Below, in pieces: positions 1 through 5,170 of a DNA stretch of 5,170 nucleotides. The DNA is from DAOUEG01 sp964589285. GTDB taxonomy: Bacteria; Chloroflexota; Dehalococcoidia; Dehalococcoidales; RBG-16-60-22. How positions within the stretch are numbered: the stretch's first letter is position 1; each line of letters starts with the position of its first letter. The notes under the pieces were generated by a model. That model was not told the DNA's origin and searched no databases. It worked only from the letters and a program-made list of their open reading frames with translations. The position numbers were made by a program, and so were the translations under genes. The stretch spans positions 1 to 5,170 of the forward strand of contig CAZPSP010000168.1 of assembly GCA_964589285.1 (NCBI GenBank), given 5' to 3'.

Positions 1-1074
1 CATATCGTCGAACACCTGGCGGAACTTGTCGCCGACGGCGAACTGGACGCCGAATATATCCCGGTAGAGTCCGAACACTCCGCGATGAGCGCCTGTCTCG
101 GTTCCGCTGCCACCGGCGCACGGACCTTCACCGCCACGGCCAGCCAGGGCCTGGCCCTGATGAACGAAGTGGTCTATGCCGCCGCCCCGATGCGCTTGCC
201 CATCGTTATGGCGGTCGCCAACCGCGCTCTTTCCGCTCCCCTCAGCATCTGGTGCGACCATTCGGATATGATGTCCGTCCGGGATACCGGCTGGATACAG
301 ATAATAACGGAAAACGGACAGCAGGCGTTCGATAACACCATCGTCGCTTTCCGTATCTCGGAAGACAGGCGGGTTCTCTTGCCTTCCATGGTTCACCTCG
401 ACGGTTTCAACCTGACCCACGTCATTGAACCCATCGATTACCCCGACCAGGCTGAAGTTGATGCTTTCCTGCCCCGGAACAATTTCCCTCTGCCCCTGAA
501 CCCGGACAGGCCGGTGGCCATGGGAGATTTTGCTCCTCCGGCCATTTTCATGGAAACCAAGTGGGCGCAGGAAAAAGCCATCCAGGATTCTAAGAAAGTC
601 ATCACAGAAGCTTGGGATGAATTCGGCAGGAGGTTCGGGCGTAAGTACTCCCCGGTCGAGAAATATCACAGCGATGGCGCCAAGGTACTCATACTGACCA
701 TGGGCAGTTCCGGCGAGACCGCCTCGGTCGCTATTGACGAATTACGGAAAGAGGGAATGAATGTCGGCCAGATCCGGCTCCGGCTCTGGCGCCCGTTCCC
801 CTTTGAAGAACTACGTGAAGCTGTCAGGGACGCCGATGTGCTCATTGTCATGGACCGCGCCATCTCATTCGGCGGCCCCGGCGGACCGGTTGCCTCGGAG
901 GTCAAAGCCGCCCTCTATAACCAGAAGAAACGGCCGGCCGTCGTACCCTTCGTCATCAGCCTTGGAGGCCGCGATACCACGGTCACCGGCTTCAAGAACA
1001 TCGTGAAAAAGGGTATCGAAATCGCCGAGAAGGGATCCGCCAACGAATACGAGATTTATGGGGTGAGGGAATAA
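1..1074 (+). CDS. porA: Pyruvate:ferredoxin oxidoreductase, alpha subunit (PorA), 5'-truncated by window edge
   Basis: The reading frame is open from base 1, giving 357 residues. PorA proteins are usually about 385-400 residues, so roughly the first 30-40 residues, including the conserved AAYPITPQT-type segment, lie outside the window; the ATG at base 85 is internal. With catalytic PorB it forms the core of cytoplasmic pyruvate:ferredoxin oxidoreductase (pyruvate + CoA + oxidised ferredoxin to acetyl-CoA + CO2 + reduced ferredoxin). Visible landmarks, numbered from the first visible codon, are VESEHSA (22-28), whose Glu25 I align with the TPP-activating Glu of PFOR, the TFTATASQGLALM stretch (42-54), NRALSAP (74-80), whose Arg75 matches the pyruvate-contacting Arg, and DHSDMMSVRDTGWIQ (86-100). 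The second half (about residue 225 onward, KVLILTMGSSGE) is the transketolase C-terminal-like domain. These motifs favour pyruvate over other 2-oxoacids, but specificity is inferred. Its stop codon overlaps the porB start. Confidence 0.95.
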   Translation, partial: HIVEHLAELVADGELDAEYIPVESEHSAMSACLGSAATGARTFTATASQGLALMNEVVYAAAPMRLPIVMAVANRALSAPLSIWCDHSDMMSVRDTGWIQIITENGQQAFDNTIVAFRISEDRRVLLPSMVHLDGFNLTHVIEPIDYPDQAEVDAFLPRNNFPLPLNPDRPVAMGDFAPPAIFMETKWAQEKAIQDSKKVITEAWDEFGRRFGRKYSPVEKYHSDGAKVLILTMGSSGETASVAIDELRKEGMNVGQIRLRLWRPFPFEELREAVRDADVLIVMDRAISFGGPGGPVASEVKAALYNQKKRPAVVPFVISLGGRDTTVTGFKNIVKKGIEIAEKGSANEYEIYGVRE

Positions 1075-2027
1075 TGGAAAAATTCGCAGTCTATGTACCC
1101 CGACTGGTAAAAAAAGAGGAAAACTTCGCGCCGGGACATCGCGCCTGTATCGGCTGCGGTGAAGCCCTGGCGGTTCGTATGGCGTTTAAAGCGCTGGGCA
1201 ATAACGTCATCGTCGCCAACGCCACCGGCTGTATGGAGATCGTCGCATCGCAGTTGCCCAACACGTCCTGGCAGATTCCCTGGATTCATACCCTGTTCGA
1301 GAATACCGCCGCGGTAGCGTCCGGCATCGATTGTGCTCTCAAGGCCATGCGCCGCAAGGGCTACGATGTTCCGGAAGATACCAAGGTCGTCGCCATAGGC
1401 GGCGATGGCGGCACCAGCGATATCGGTCTCCAGGCTCTGTCCGGCGCGCTGGAACGCGGTCAGGACTTTACCTATATCTGCTTCGATAATGAAGCTTACA
1501 TGAACACCGGCATCCAGCGGTCATCGTCAACGCCGTTCGGCGCGGTAACCACCACGTCTCCCGCCGGCAAGAGGAACATCGGGCAGGTTACCTGGAAAAA
1601 GAACATGCCGGCCATTGCCGCCGCGCATAACATACCTTACGTCGCCACCGCGACCCACGGTTACCCCTTCGACCTGATGGATAAAGTGCGCCGGGCCGTC
1701 AATACGCCGGGACCGGCCTATGTTCATATCCTCTCGTGCTGTCCCACCGGCTGGAGAAGCGCCACGGACACCGTCAACCGGCAGGTACGGCTGGCCGTCG
1801 AGTCCGGCGTTTTCCCGCTGTATGAGGTTATCGACGGAAAGTACAAAATGTCTGTTGACCTTCAGGAACTGAGGCCCGTCAAAGACTACCTCAAGCTGCA
1901 GGGCCGTTTCCGCCATCTCACTGATGATGCCATCAAAGAGATACAGGAGCGGGTCGAGAAGGAATATAAACTGTTACTGGAGAAAGCGAAAGATGGCACC
2001 AGAAGAACAAAACGCAATCGTAAATAA
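1074..2027 (+). CDS. porB: Pyruvate:ferredoxin oxidoreductase, beta subunit (PorB), TPP and [4Fe-4S] binding
   Basis: This 317-residue protein is the TPP-binding catalytic beta subunit of a multi-subunit pyruvate:ferredoxin oxidoreductase. The TPP/Mg motif runs from GDGG (110-113) to NEAYMNTG (139-146). Four cysteines fit the proximal [4Fe-4S] site: C25 and C28 in CIGCGE, C53 in ATGCME, and C223 in CCPTGW. The 3- and 25-residue spacings of the first three match those I recall for Desulfovibrio africanus PFOR. The ATG lies in TAATG, so the porA stop and porB start share one base; a GGTGAGG Shine-Dalgarno at 1062-1068 sits 5 nt upstream, indicating translational coupling. The last 12 codons overlap the next gene and encode a basic tail (TRRTKRNRK) that looks dictated by that overlap. 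Delta (2x[4Fe-4S] ferredoxin) and gamma subunits are not in the window and may be upstream of porA. Length and motifs look intact. Confidence 0.96.
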   Translation: MEKFAVYVPRLVKKEENFAPGHRACIGCGEALAVRMAFKALGNNVIVANATGCMEIVASQLPNTSWQIPWIHTLFENTAAVASGIDCALKAMRRKGYDVPEDTKVVAIGGDGGTSDIGLQALSGALERGQDFTYICFDNEAYMNTGIQRSSSTPFGAVTTTSPAGKRNIGQVTWKKNMPAIAAAHNIPYVATATHGYPFDLMDKVRRAVNTPGPAYVHILSCCPTGWRSATDTVNRQVRLAVESGVFPLYEVIDGKYKMSVDLQELRPVKDYLKLQGRFRHLTDDAIKEIQERVEKEYKLLLEKAKDGTRRTKRNRK

Positions 2028-2457
2028 GGTACTGGAAAAGCACAACCACGACAAGTCGCTCCTGGTCGATATTCTCCAGGATGTCCAGGCGTCCATCGGC
2101 TACCTCCCGAAAGAGGCCCTGGAAGCGACCGCTCACGGGCTGAACGTCCCGGTCAGCCGCGTTTATAGCGTGGCTACTTTCTTCAAAGCGTTCAGCCTGA
2201 CACCGCGAGGCCGCAATCTCATCAGCGTCTGCATGGGCACGGCCTGCCACGTCCGCGGCGCGGACAAGGTCCTGGACAGCATCAAGAAGGAACTCGGTAT
2301 TGAGACCGGCGGCACGACGGAAGATCTGAAGTTCACGCTGGAAACCGTTAACTGCGTTGGCGCCTGTGCGCTCGGACCGGTGGTCATCGTCGGAGAAGAC
2401 TATCACGGAGAGATGACTCCTGAGGGCGTCGTTTCCGTACTGAAACAATATAACTAA
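1993..2457 (+). CDS. nuoE: NuoE/HydC-like [2Fe-2S] thioredoxin-fold subunit (24 kDa family)
   Basis: This 154-residue protein belongs to the complex I 24 kDa family (NuoE, HydC, HndA, HoxE). An N-terminal helical region (about 1-70; LVDILQDVQASIGYLPKEAL, then VPVSRVYSVATFF) precedes a thioredoxin-like domain. The four [2Fe-2S] ligands are C80 and C85 (CMGTAC) and C121 and C125 (CVGAC), the standard spacing. In relatives this cluster sits next to the FMN of the NuoF partner. I chose the ATG at 1993 because MAPEEQNAIVNKVLEKH is a normal family N-terminus of normal length and GGAG (1979-1982) lies 10 nt upstream. An in-frame ATG at 1924 would add 23 atypical residues and a 104-nt overlap with porB. 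The chosen start still overlaps the porB end by 35 nt, so translation is probably coupled. The symbol denotes the family; the protein need not belong to complex I. Confidence 0.93.
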   Translation: MAPEEQNAIVNKVLEKHNHDKSLLVDILQDVQASIGYLPKEALEATAHGLNVPVSRVYSVATFFKAFSLTPRGRNLISVCMGTACHVRGADKVLDSIKKELGIETGGTTEDLKFTLETVNCVGACALGPVVIVGEDYHGEMTPEGVVSVLKQYN

Positions 2458-2462
2458 CGAGT

Positions 2463-2479
2463 GGAGGAGAACTCCTGTG
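2463..2479 (+). promoter_or_regulatory. Strong Shine-Dalgarno with GTG start of nuoF-like gene
   Basis: GGAGGAG at 2463-2469 lies 7 nt before the GTG at 2477-2479. This near-perfect ribosome binding site in the 19-nt gap after the nuoE-like stop codon decides the start. No in-frame ATG occurs until residue 111, which would delete the whole N-terminal [2Fe-2S] domain. Confidence 0.85.
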
Positions 2480-4168
2480 GCAAAACTAAAAAATACTGGC
2501 GAACTGGACGCTCTCAGGTCATCGATTATCGCCAAGAGAGACCCGCAGAAATCCGTCATAACCATCTGTAACGGCACCGGTTGCCACGCCCACGGGTGCG
2601 TCGGCGTTACGCAGGCTTTCCGTGACGAGGTAAAAAACCAGGGACTCGAAAACAAGATCGATGTCCGGGCTACCGGCTGCCACGGGTTCTGCGAACGCGG
2701 TCCCCTGGTCGTCATCAAACCGAAGGATATTTTTTATCAGCGCGTGCGGACCAAGGACGTGCCCGACATCATCAATGAGACCGTCCTGAACGGCAAGGTC
2801 ATCGAGCGCATGCTCTACAGCGACCGCGCTTCCGGCAAGAAGATCGAACTCGAACACGAAGTGCCCTTCTACAAAGGCCAAAAACGGCTTATCCTCGGCA
2901 ACAACGGGCTTATCGATCCGACATCCATCGAAGATTACTTTGCCGTTGACGGTTACGCGGCCCTTGCCAAAGCCCTGACGATGAAGCCGGAAAAGATCAT
3001 CGACGATATCAAGAAGTCCGGCCTCAGGGGGCGCGGCGGCGGCGGCTTCCCCACCGGCAACAAGTGGGAAAGCACCCGCAACGCTGAAGGAGAAACCAAA
3101 TACGTCATCTGCAATGCTGACGAAGGCGACCCCGGCGCCTACATGGACCGGAGCGTCGTGGAAGGAAATCCCCACAGCGTTATCGAAGGCATGATCATCG
3201 GCGCGTACGCCATCGGCGCCCACCAGGGCTATATTTACGTCAGGAACGAGTACCCCCTGGCGGTCCGCCACGTCCAGAAAGCCATTGAGGATGCCGAAGC
3301 TTACGGGCTTCTCGGCCAAAATATCCTCGGTTCAGGCTTCGATTTCACGATAAAAGTCCAGCGCGGCGGCGGCGCATTCATATGCGGCGAATCCACCGCT
3401 CTCATGGCTTCCCTCGAAGGCAGGGTAGGGGAACCCCGGGCCAAGTACATCCATACCTCGGAACAAGGCCTCTGGGGCATGCCGACAGACCTCAACAACG
3501 TCGAAACCTGGGCCAACGTCCCATTTATCATCAGGAACGGCGTTGACTGGTTCCGCGGAATCGGCACCGAGGGCAGCAAGGGCACCAAGATATTCTCCCT
3601 CGTCGGCAATATCTCCAATACCGGCCTCGTGGAAGTGCCCATGGGCATGACCCTCCGCGAGATCATCTATGACATCGGCGGCGGTATTCCCAAGAACCGC
3701 AAGTTCAAGGGCGTACAGACCGGCGGCCCGTCCGGCGGCGTCATCCCGGAAAGCCTTCTCGATCTCCCGGTCGACTTCGATGAACTGACCAAGGTCGGCT
3801 CGATGATGGGTTCCGGTGGCATGATTGTCATGGATGACAAAACTTGCATGGTCAACATCGCCACGTACTTCGTCAATTTCCTCAAGGGCGAATCCTGCGG
3901 TAAATGCGTGCCGTGCCGTGAAGGCCTCCAGCACATGCATGAGATACTCGTCGGCATCACTGAAGGCCGCGGCAAGATGAGCGATCTTAAGCTTCTGGAA
4001 GAACTCTGCGATACCCTCCAGCAAGCTTCACTCTGCGCCCTGGGCCAGCAGGCGCCAAACCCGGTCCTCAGCACTCTGCGGCACTTCCGGGATGAGTACA
4101 TCGATCATATCAAGAACAAGCATTGCCCCGCCGGAGTCTGCAAGTTACAGACGGCAGAAGTCAAGTAA
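2477..4168 (+). CDS. nuoF: NuoF/HydB/HndC-like FMN- and NAD(P)-binding diaphorase subunit with N-terminal [2Fe-2S] domain
   Basis: This 563-residue flavoprotein is the expected NAD(P)(H)-reactive subunit. Domains in order are: an N-terminal thioredoxin-like [2Fe-2S] domain (about 25-115; ligands C31, C36, C68, C72), as in HydB and HndC and absent from classical NuoF; the Nuo51 FMN/nucleotide domain with GRGGGGFPTG (185-194), NADEGDPGAYMDR (213-225) and CGESTAL (303-309); an SLBB-like region (about 370-450); and the C-terminal [4Fe-4S] domain with C474, C477, C480 (ESCGKCVPC) and C520 (SLC). It stops 8 residues after HCPAGVC (549-555), where HydB/HndC proteins normally continue into a 2x[4Fe-4S] ferredoxin domain. 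Only 14 nt separate this stop from the next gene, so no frameshifted remnant is hidden there. Ser306 replaces the usual second Glu of CGEETAL, which may affect NADH/NADPH discrimination. Family membership is clear; the true electron partner and direction are inferred. It could equally be annotated hndC-like or hydB-like. Confidence 0.95.
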   Translation: MAKLKNTGELDALRSSIIAKRDPQKSVITICNGTGCHAHGCVGVTQAFRDEVKNQGLENKIDVRATGCHGFCERGPLVVIKPKDIFYQRVRTKDVPDIINETVLNGKVIERMLYSDRASGKKIELEHEVPFYKGQKRLILGNNGLIDPTSIEDYFAVDGYAALAKALTMKPEKIIDDIKKSGLRGRGGGGFPTGNKWESTRNAEGETKYVICNADEGDPGAYMDRSVVEGNPHSVIEGMIIGAYAIGAHQGYIYVRNEYPLAVRHVQKAIEDAEAYGLLGQNILGSGFDFTIKVQRGGGAFICGESTALMASLEGRVGEPRAKYIHTSEQGLWGMPTDLNNVETWANVPFIIRNGVDWFRGIGTEGSKGTKIFSLVGNISNTGLVEVPMGMTLREIIYDIGGGIPKNRKFKGVQTGGPSGGVIPESLLDLPVDFDELTKVGSMMGSGGMIVMDDKTCMVNIATYFVNFLKGESCGKCVPCREGLQHMHEILVGITEGRGKMSDLKLLEELCDTLQQASLCALGQQAPNPVLSTLRHFRDEYIDHIKNKHCPAGVCKLQTAEVK

Positions 4169-4182
4169 GGAAGCGGTGAAGA

Positions 4183-4914
4183 ATGGTTAACATAACGATA
4201 AACGGACGAGAACTCAAAGCGGAAGAGGGTACCACCATCCTCAACGTCGCCCGCAAACATAACATCAACATTCCCACGCTCTGCGAGAACGAAGCCGTCG
4301 CACCGTACGGCGCCTGCCGGCTCTGCCTGGTAGAGATCGAGACCGCCAGGGGACGCAAACGGCTGGTTACCTCCTGCATCTACCAGGTGGAAGAAGGCCT
4401 GAAGGTACAGACCAACACTGACCGCGTGCGCGGCCTCCGGAAGAACATCCTGGAGCTCCTCCTCACCCGCTGCCCGGACTCCGAGGTCATCCGGGAACTT
4501 GGTGAAGAGTACGGTTTAAAGAAGACCCGTTTCAAGAAACAGACCGGCAATAATCTCTGCATTCTCTGCGCTAACTGCGCCCGGACCTGTGAAGAAGTCG
4601 TCGGTGTTGCCGCTATTTCCCTATCCCACCGCGGTGTCAACCGGGAACTGACCACGCCGTTCGACCAGGACCTGTCAGAAGCCTGCATCGGCTGCGGCTC
4701 CTGCGTTTACAGTTGCCCCACCGGGGCCATCACCATGTCTGATAAAGGCGATACCCGCACTGTGTCCTGGCCTCATAATGAAATGAGCTTCAAGCTCAAG
4801 AAATGCAGCGTCTGCGGCAACTACTGGGCGCCTGAAAAACAAATAGAATATATCGCCCAAATCTCCGGTACGCCGCTGTCCGACTACGATAAATGTCCTG
4901 ACTGCCGGGACTGA
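4183..4914 (+). CDS. HoxU/NuoG-like iron-sulfur subunit: [2Fe-2S] plus 2x[4Fe-4S] with C-terminal CxxC...CxxC tail
   Basis: This 243-residue electron-transfer protein resembles the N-terminal part of NuoG and of HydA, and HoxU in length. The [2Fe-2S] plant-ferredoxin-like domain (1-80) has C34, C45, C48 and C65. The next segment corresponds to the NuoG His/Cys cluster domain but reads LLLTRCPDSEVIRELGEEYG (92-111): the usual H-x3-C-x2-C-x5-C ligands are missing and only C97 remains. A bacterial-type 2x[4Fe-4S] ferredoxin domain follows, with C126/C129/C132/C136 and C168/C171/C174/C178 (the latter CIGCGSCVYSCP). The tail has C208/C211 and C238/C241, a zinc-ribbon- or rubredoxin-like arrangement. 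There is no H-cluster or molybdopterin domain, so it is an electron conduit rather than a hydrogenase or formate dehydrogenase. The ATG at 4183 follows AAGGAAG at 4167-4173, which overlaps the nuoF-like stop, and GGTGA at 4175-4179. The gap is 14 nt, so it is the last gene of the operon before the terminator. Confidence 0.92.
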   Translation: MVNITINGRELKAEEGTTILNVARKHNINIPTLCENEAVAPYGACRLCLVEIETARGRKRLVTSCIYQVEEGLKVQTNTDRVRGLRKNILELLLTRCPDSEVIRELGEEYGLKKTRFKKQTGNNLCILCANCARTCEEVVGVAAISLSHRGVNRELTTPFDQDLSEACIGCGSCVYSCPTGAITMSDKGDTRTVSWPHNEMSFKLKKCSVCGNYWAPEKQIEYIAQISGTPLSDYDKCPDCRD

Positions 4915-4934
4915 TCATTTCTCAGAATTGACGA

Positions 4935-4967
4935 AAAGAGGGGCTTTTAAAGCCTCTCTTTTTCTTT
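4935..4967 (+). terminator. Intrinsic (rho-independent) terminator of the por-nuo operon
   Basis: Bases 4935-4947 pair with 4949-4961 as a near-perfect inverted repeat with a single G-U pair (4941/4955). A realistic fold uses GGCT/AGCC as the inner stem with a TTTAA loop at 4946-4950. The 3' side runs into TTTTT, C, TTT (4959-4967). It lies 20 nt after the stop codon of the last operon gene and should separate the operon from the tRNA gene. The A-run on the 5' side means it could also work in the reverse direction. Confidence 0.9.
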
Positions 4968-4971
4968 AAGC

Positions 4972-5087
4972 GCCGTATCGTTGGATACTTGCTTTTCAGG
5001 GTCGGCTCATACGCAAGAGCATTTTTCGTCAAGTATAACATGCCAATCATTTTTGGATATTTTGTGTATTGCGTAGCAAGATACGGC
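4972..5087. repeat. Interrupted inverted repeat upstream of tRNA-Pro
   Basis: The right arm at 5069-5087 (TTGCGTA, GCAA, GATACGGC) is complementary over its full length to three collinear blocks on the left: GCCGTATC at 4972-4979, TTGC at 4989-4992 and TACGCAA at 5010-5016. The left blocks are separated by unpaired stretches of 9 and 17 nt. The pairing is seen directly. Whether it forms a structured RNA, a cruciform, or is a decayed mobile-element or duplication remnant cannot be told from the sequence, and chance is possible in a short AT-rich spacer. Confidence 0.4.
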
Positions 5088-5098
5088 ACGGGTATACT
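5069..5098 (+). promoter_or_regulatory. Probable sigma-70-type promoter for tRNA-Pro
   Basis: TATACT at 5093-5098 is a strong -10 match (five of six to TATAAT) placed 8 nt before the mature tRNA 5' end. The best -35 candidate is TTGCGT at 5069-5074 with an 18-nt spacer, matching only the TTG of the consensus. Transcription would start near 5105, giving a very short leader for RNase P to remove. The -35 candidate lies within the right arm of the inverted repeat. Confidence 0.45.
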
Positions 5099-5106
5099 AT
5101 ACACGG

Positions 5107-5170
5107 CGGGGTGTGGCGCAGTCGGCTAGCGCGCAGCGTTTGGGACGCTGAGGCCGGAGGTTCAAGTCCT
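5107..5170 (+). tRNA. tRNA-Pro (anticodon UGG), 3' end cut by window edge
   Basis: The first 64 nt of a proline tRNA are present. The acceptor 5' strand is CGGGGTG (5107-5113), with C1 typical of bacterial tRNA-Pro. The D-stem GCGC pairs with GCGC (5116-5119 with 5129-5132), and the loop contains the conserved AG and GG. The anticodon stem CAGCG pairs with CGCTG (5134-5138 with 5146-5150), enclosing loop TTTGGGA with anticodon TGG at 5141-5143. The T-arm begins GGAGG followed by TTCAAGT (5156-5167). The sequence stops inside the 3' side of the T-stem, so the rest of that stem, the acceptor 3' strand and any encoded CCA are outside. UGG can read CCA and, through wobble, other CCN codons. It lies beyond the operon terminator and probably has its own promoter. 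Confidence 0.95.

Larger units (their letters stand above)
4968..5106. other. AT-richer intergenic spacer between operon terminator and tRNA-Pro
   Basis: I see no convincing gene in this spacer. It is visibly richer in A/T than the operon. It holds an interrupted inverted repeat (described separately), a small CCAA/TTGG hairpin (5043-5046 with 5053-5056), and a probable promoter just before the tRNA. A minus-strand open frame of 60 codons crosses it and the terminator but has no family features. Confidence 0.6.

Noticed and set aside
85..87. ATG at 85 as the start of porA
   Set aside because: The frame is open to base 1 and already encodes conserved PorA sequence (HIVEHLAELV, PVESEHSA) before this ATG.
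1924..1992. Upstream ATG extending the nuoE-like protein by 23 residues
   Set aside because: The extension does not resemble family N-termini, would overlap porB by 104 nt, and the ATG at 1993 has a Shine-Dalgarno and a normal NuoE length.
1933..2718. 261-codon minus-strand open frame opposite porB, nuoE-like and nuoF-like genes
   Set aside because: It spans three well-supported plus-strand genes and their junctions, has no recognisable motif, and is explained by the base composition of the opposite strand.
2519..3319. 266-codon minus-strand open frame antisense to the nuoF-like gene
   Set aside because: Its low-complexity Ala/Val/Asp/Gly-rich translation mirrors the codon pattern of the real gene; no domain features.
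3332..4024. 230-codon minus-strand open frame antisense to the nuoF-like gene
   Set aside because: It is rich in Ala, Asp, Glu and His as expected for an antisense shadow, and it lies wholly within a conserved coding region.
2477..4914. Bifurcating [FeFe]-hydrogenase (HydABC) or NAD-linked formate dehydrogenase
   Set aside because: The subunits look HydC-, HydB- and HydA-N-terminus-like, but the last protein ends without H-cluster motifs and no molybdopterin domain is present, so no such catalytic subunit is in the window.
4922..5104. 60-codon minus-strand open frame in the spacer
   Set aside because: It crosses the terminator hairpin and the tRNA promoter, has a Lys/Tyr-rich composition expected of AT-rich noncoding DNA, and shows no recognisable family features.
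1..5170. CRISPR array, insertion sequence or prophage signature
   Set aside because: I found no regularly spaced repeats, transposase or integrase coding, or terminal inverted repeats with target duplications; the tRNA 3' end, the usual attachment site, is outside the window.

Overview
The window carries one tight plus-strand operon of anaerobic central metabolism, followed by a terminator and the 5' part of a tRNA gene. It begins inside porA (pyruvate:ferredoxin oxidoreductase alpha subunit), continues with porB (beta subunit), and then encodes three proteins related to the NADH-oxidising arm of complex I and of HydABC/Hnd/Hox hydrogenases: a NuoE-like [2Fe-2S] thioredoxin-fold protein, a NuoF-like FMN/NAD(P)-binding protein, and a HoxU/NuoG-like iron-sulfur protein. 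No hydrogenase, formate dehydrogenase or complex I membrane subunit is visible.

Layout: 1-1074 porA (5' end outside the window); 1074-2027 porB, sharing one base with porA; 1993-2457 nuoE-like, overlapping porB by 35 nt; 2477-4168 nuoF-like, GTG start with a strong Shine-Dalgarno; 4183-4914 nuoG/hoxU-like; 4935-4967 intrinsic terminator; 4968-5106 AT-richer spacer with an interrupted inverted repeat and a probable promoter; 5107-5170 the first 64 nt of tRNA-Pro(UGG), cut by the window edge.

How the genes may work together: PorAB oxidatively decarboxylates pyruvate to acetyl-CoA using TPP and a [4Fe-4S] cluster. The gamma and delta subunits are not in the window and may lie just upstream. The three following genes form a soluble diaphorase-type module that could pass low-potential electrons, directly or through ferredoxin, to NAD(P)+, or run the other way. 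The operon layout suggests, but does not prove, that the two units are physically or functionally coupled. Details that differ from textbook NuoEFG are: the NuoF-like protein has Ser where the second Glu of the CGEE nucleotide-site motif normally sits, it ends just after an HCPAGVC motif without the C-terminal ferredoxin domain of HydB, and the NuoG-like subunit lacks the His/Cys cluster motif and carries a CxxC...CxxC tail.

Organism: a bacterium with a strict-anaerobe type metabolism and moderately high GC in its genes. Four-subunit-type Por, NuoEF-like modules and this gene style occur in Dehalococcoidia (Chloroflexota), Desulfobacterota and related anaerobes. The sequence alone does not let me choose among them.
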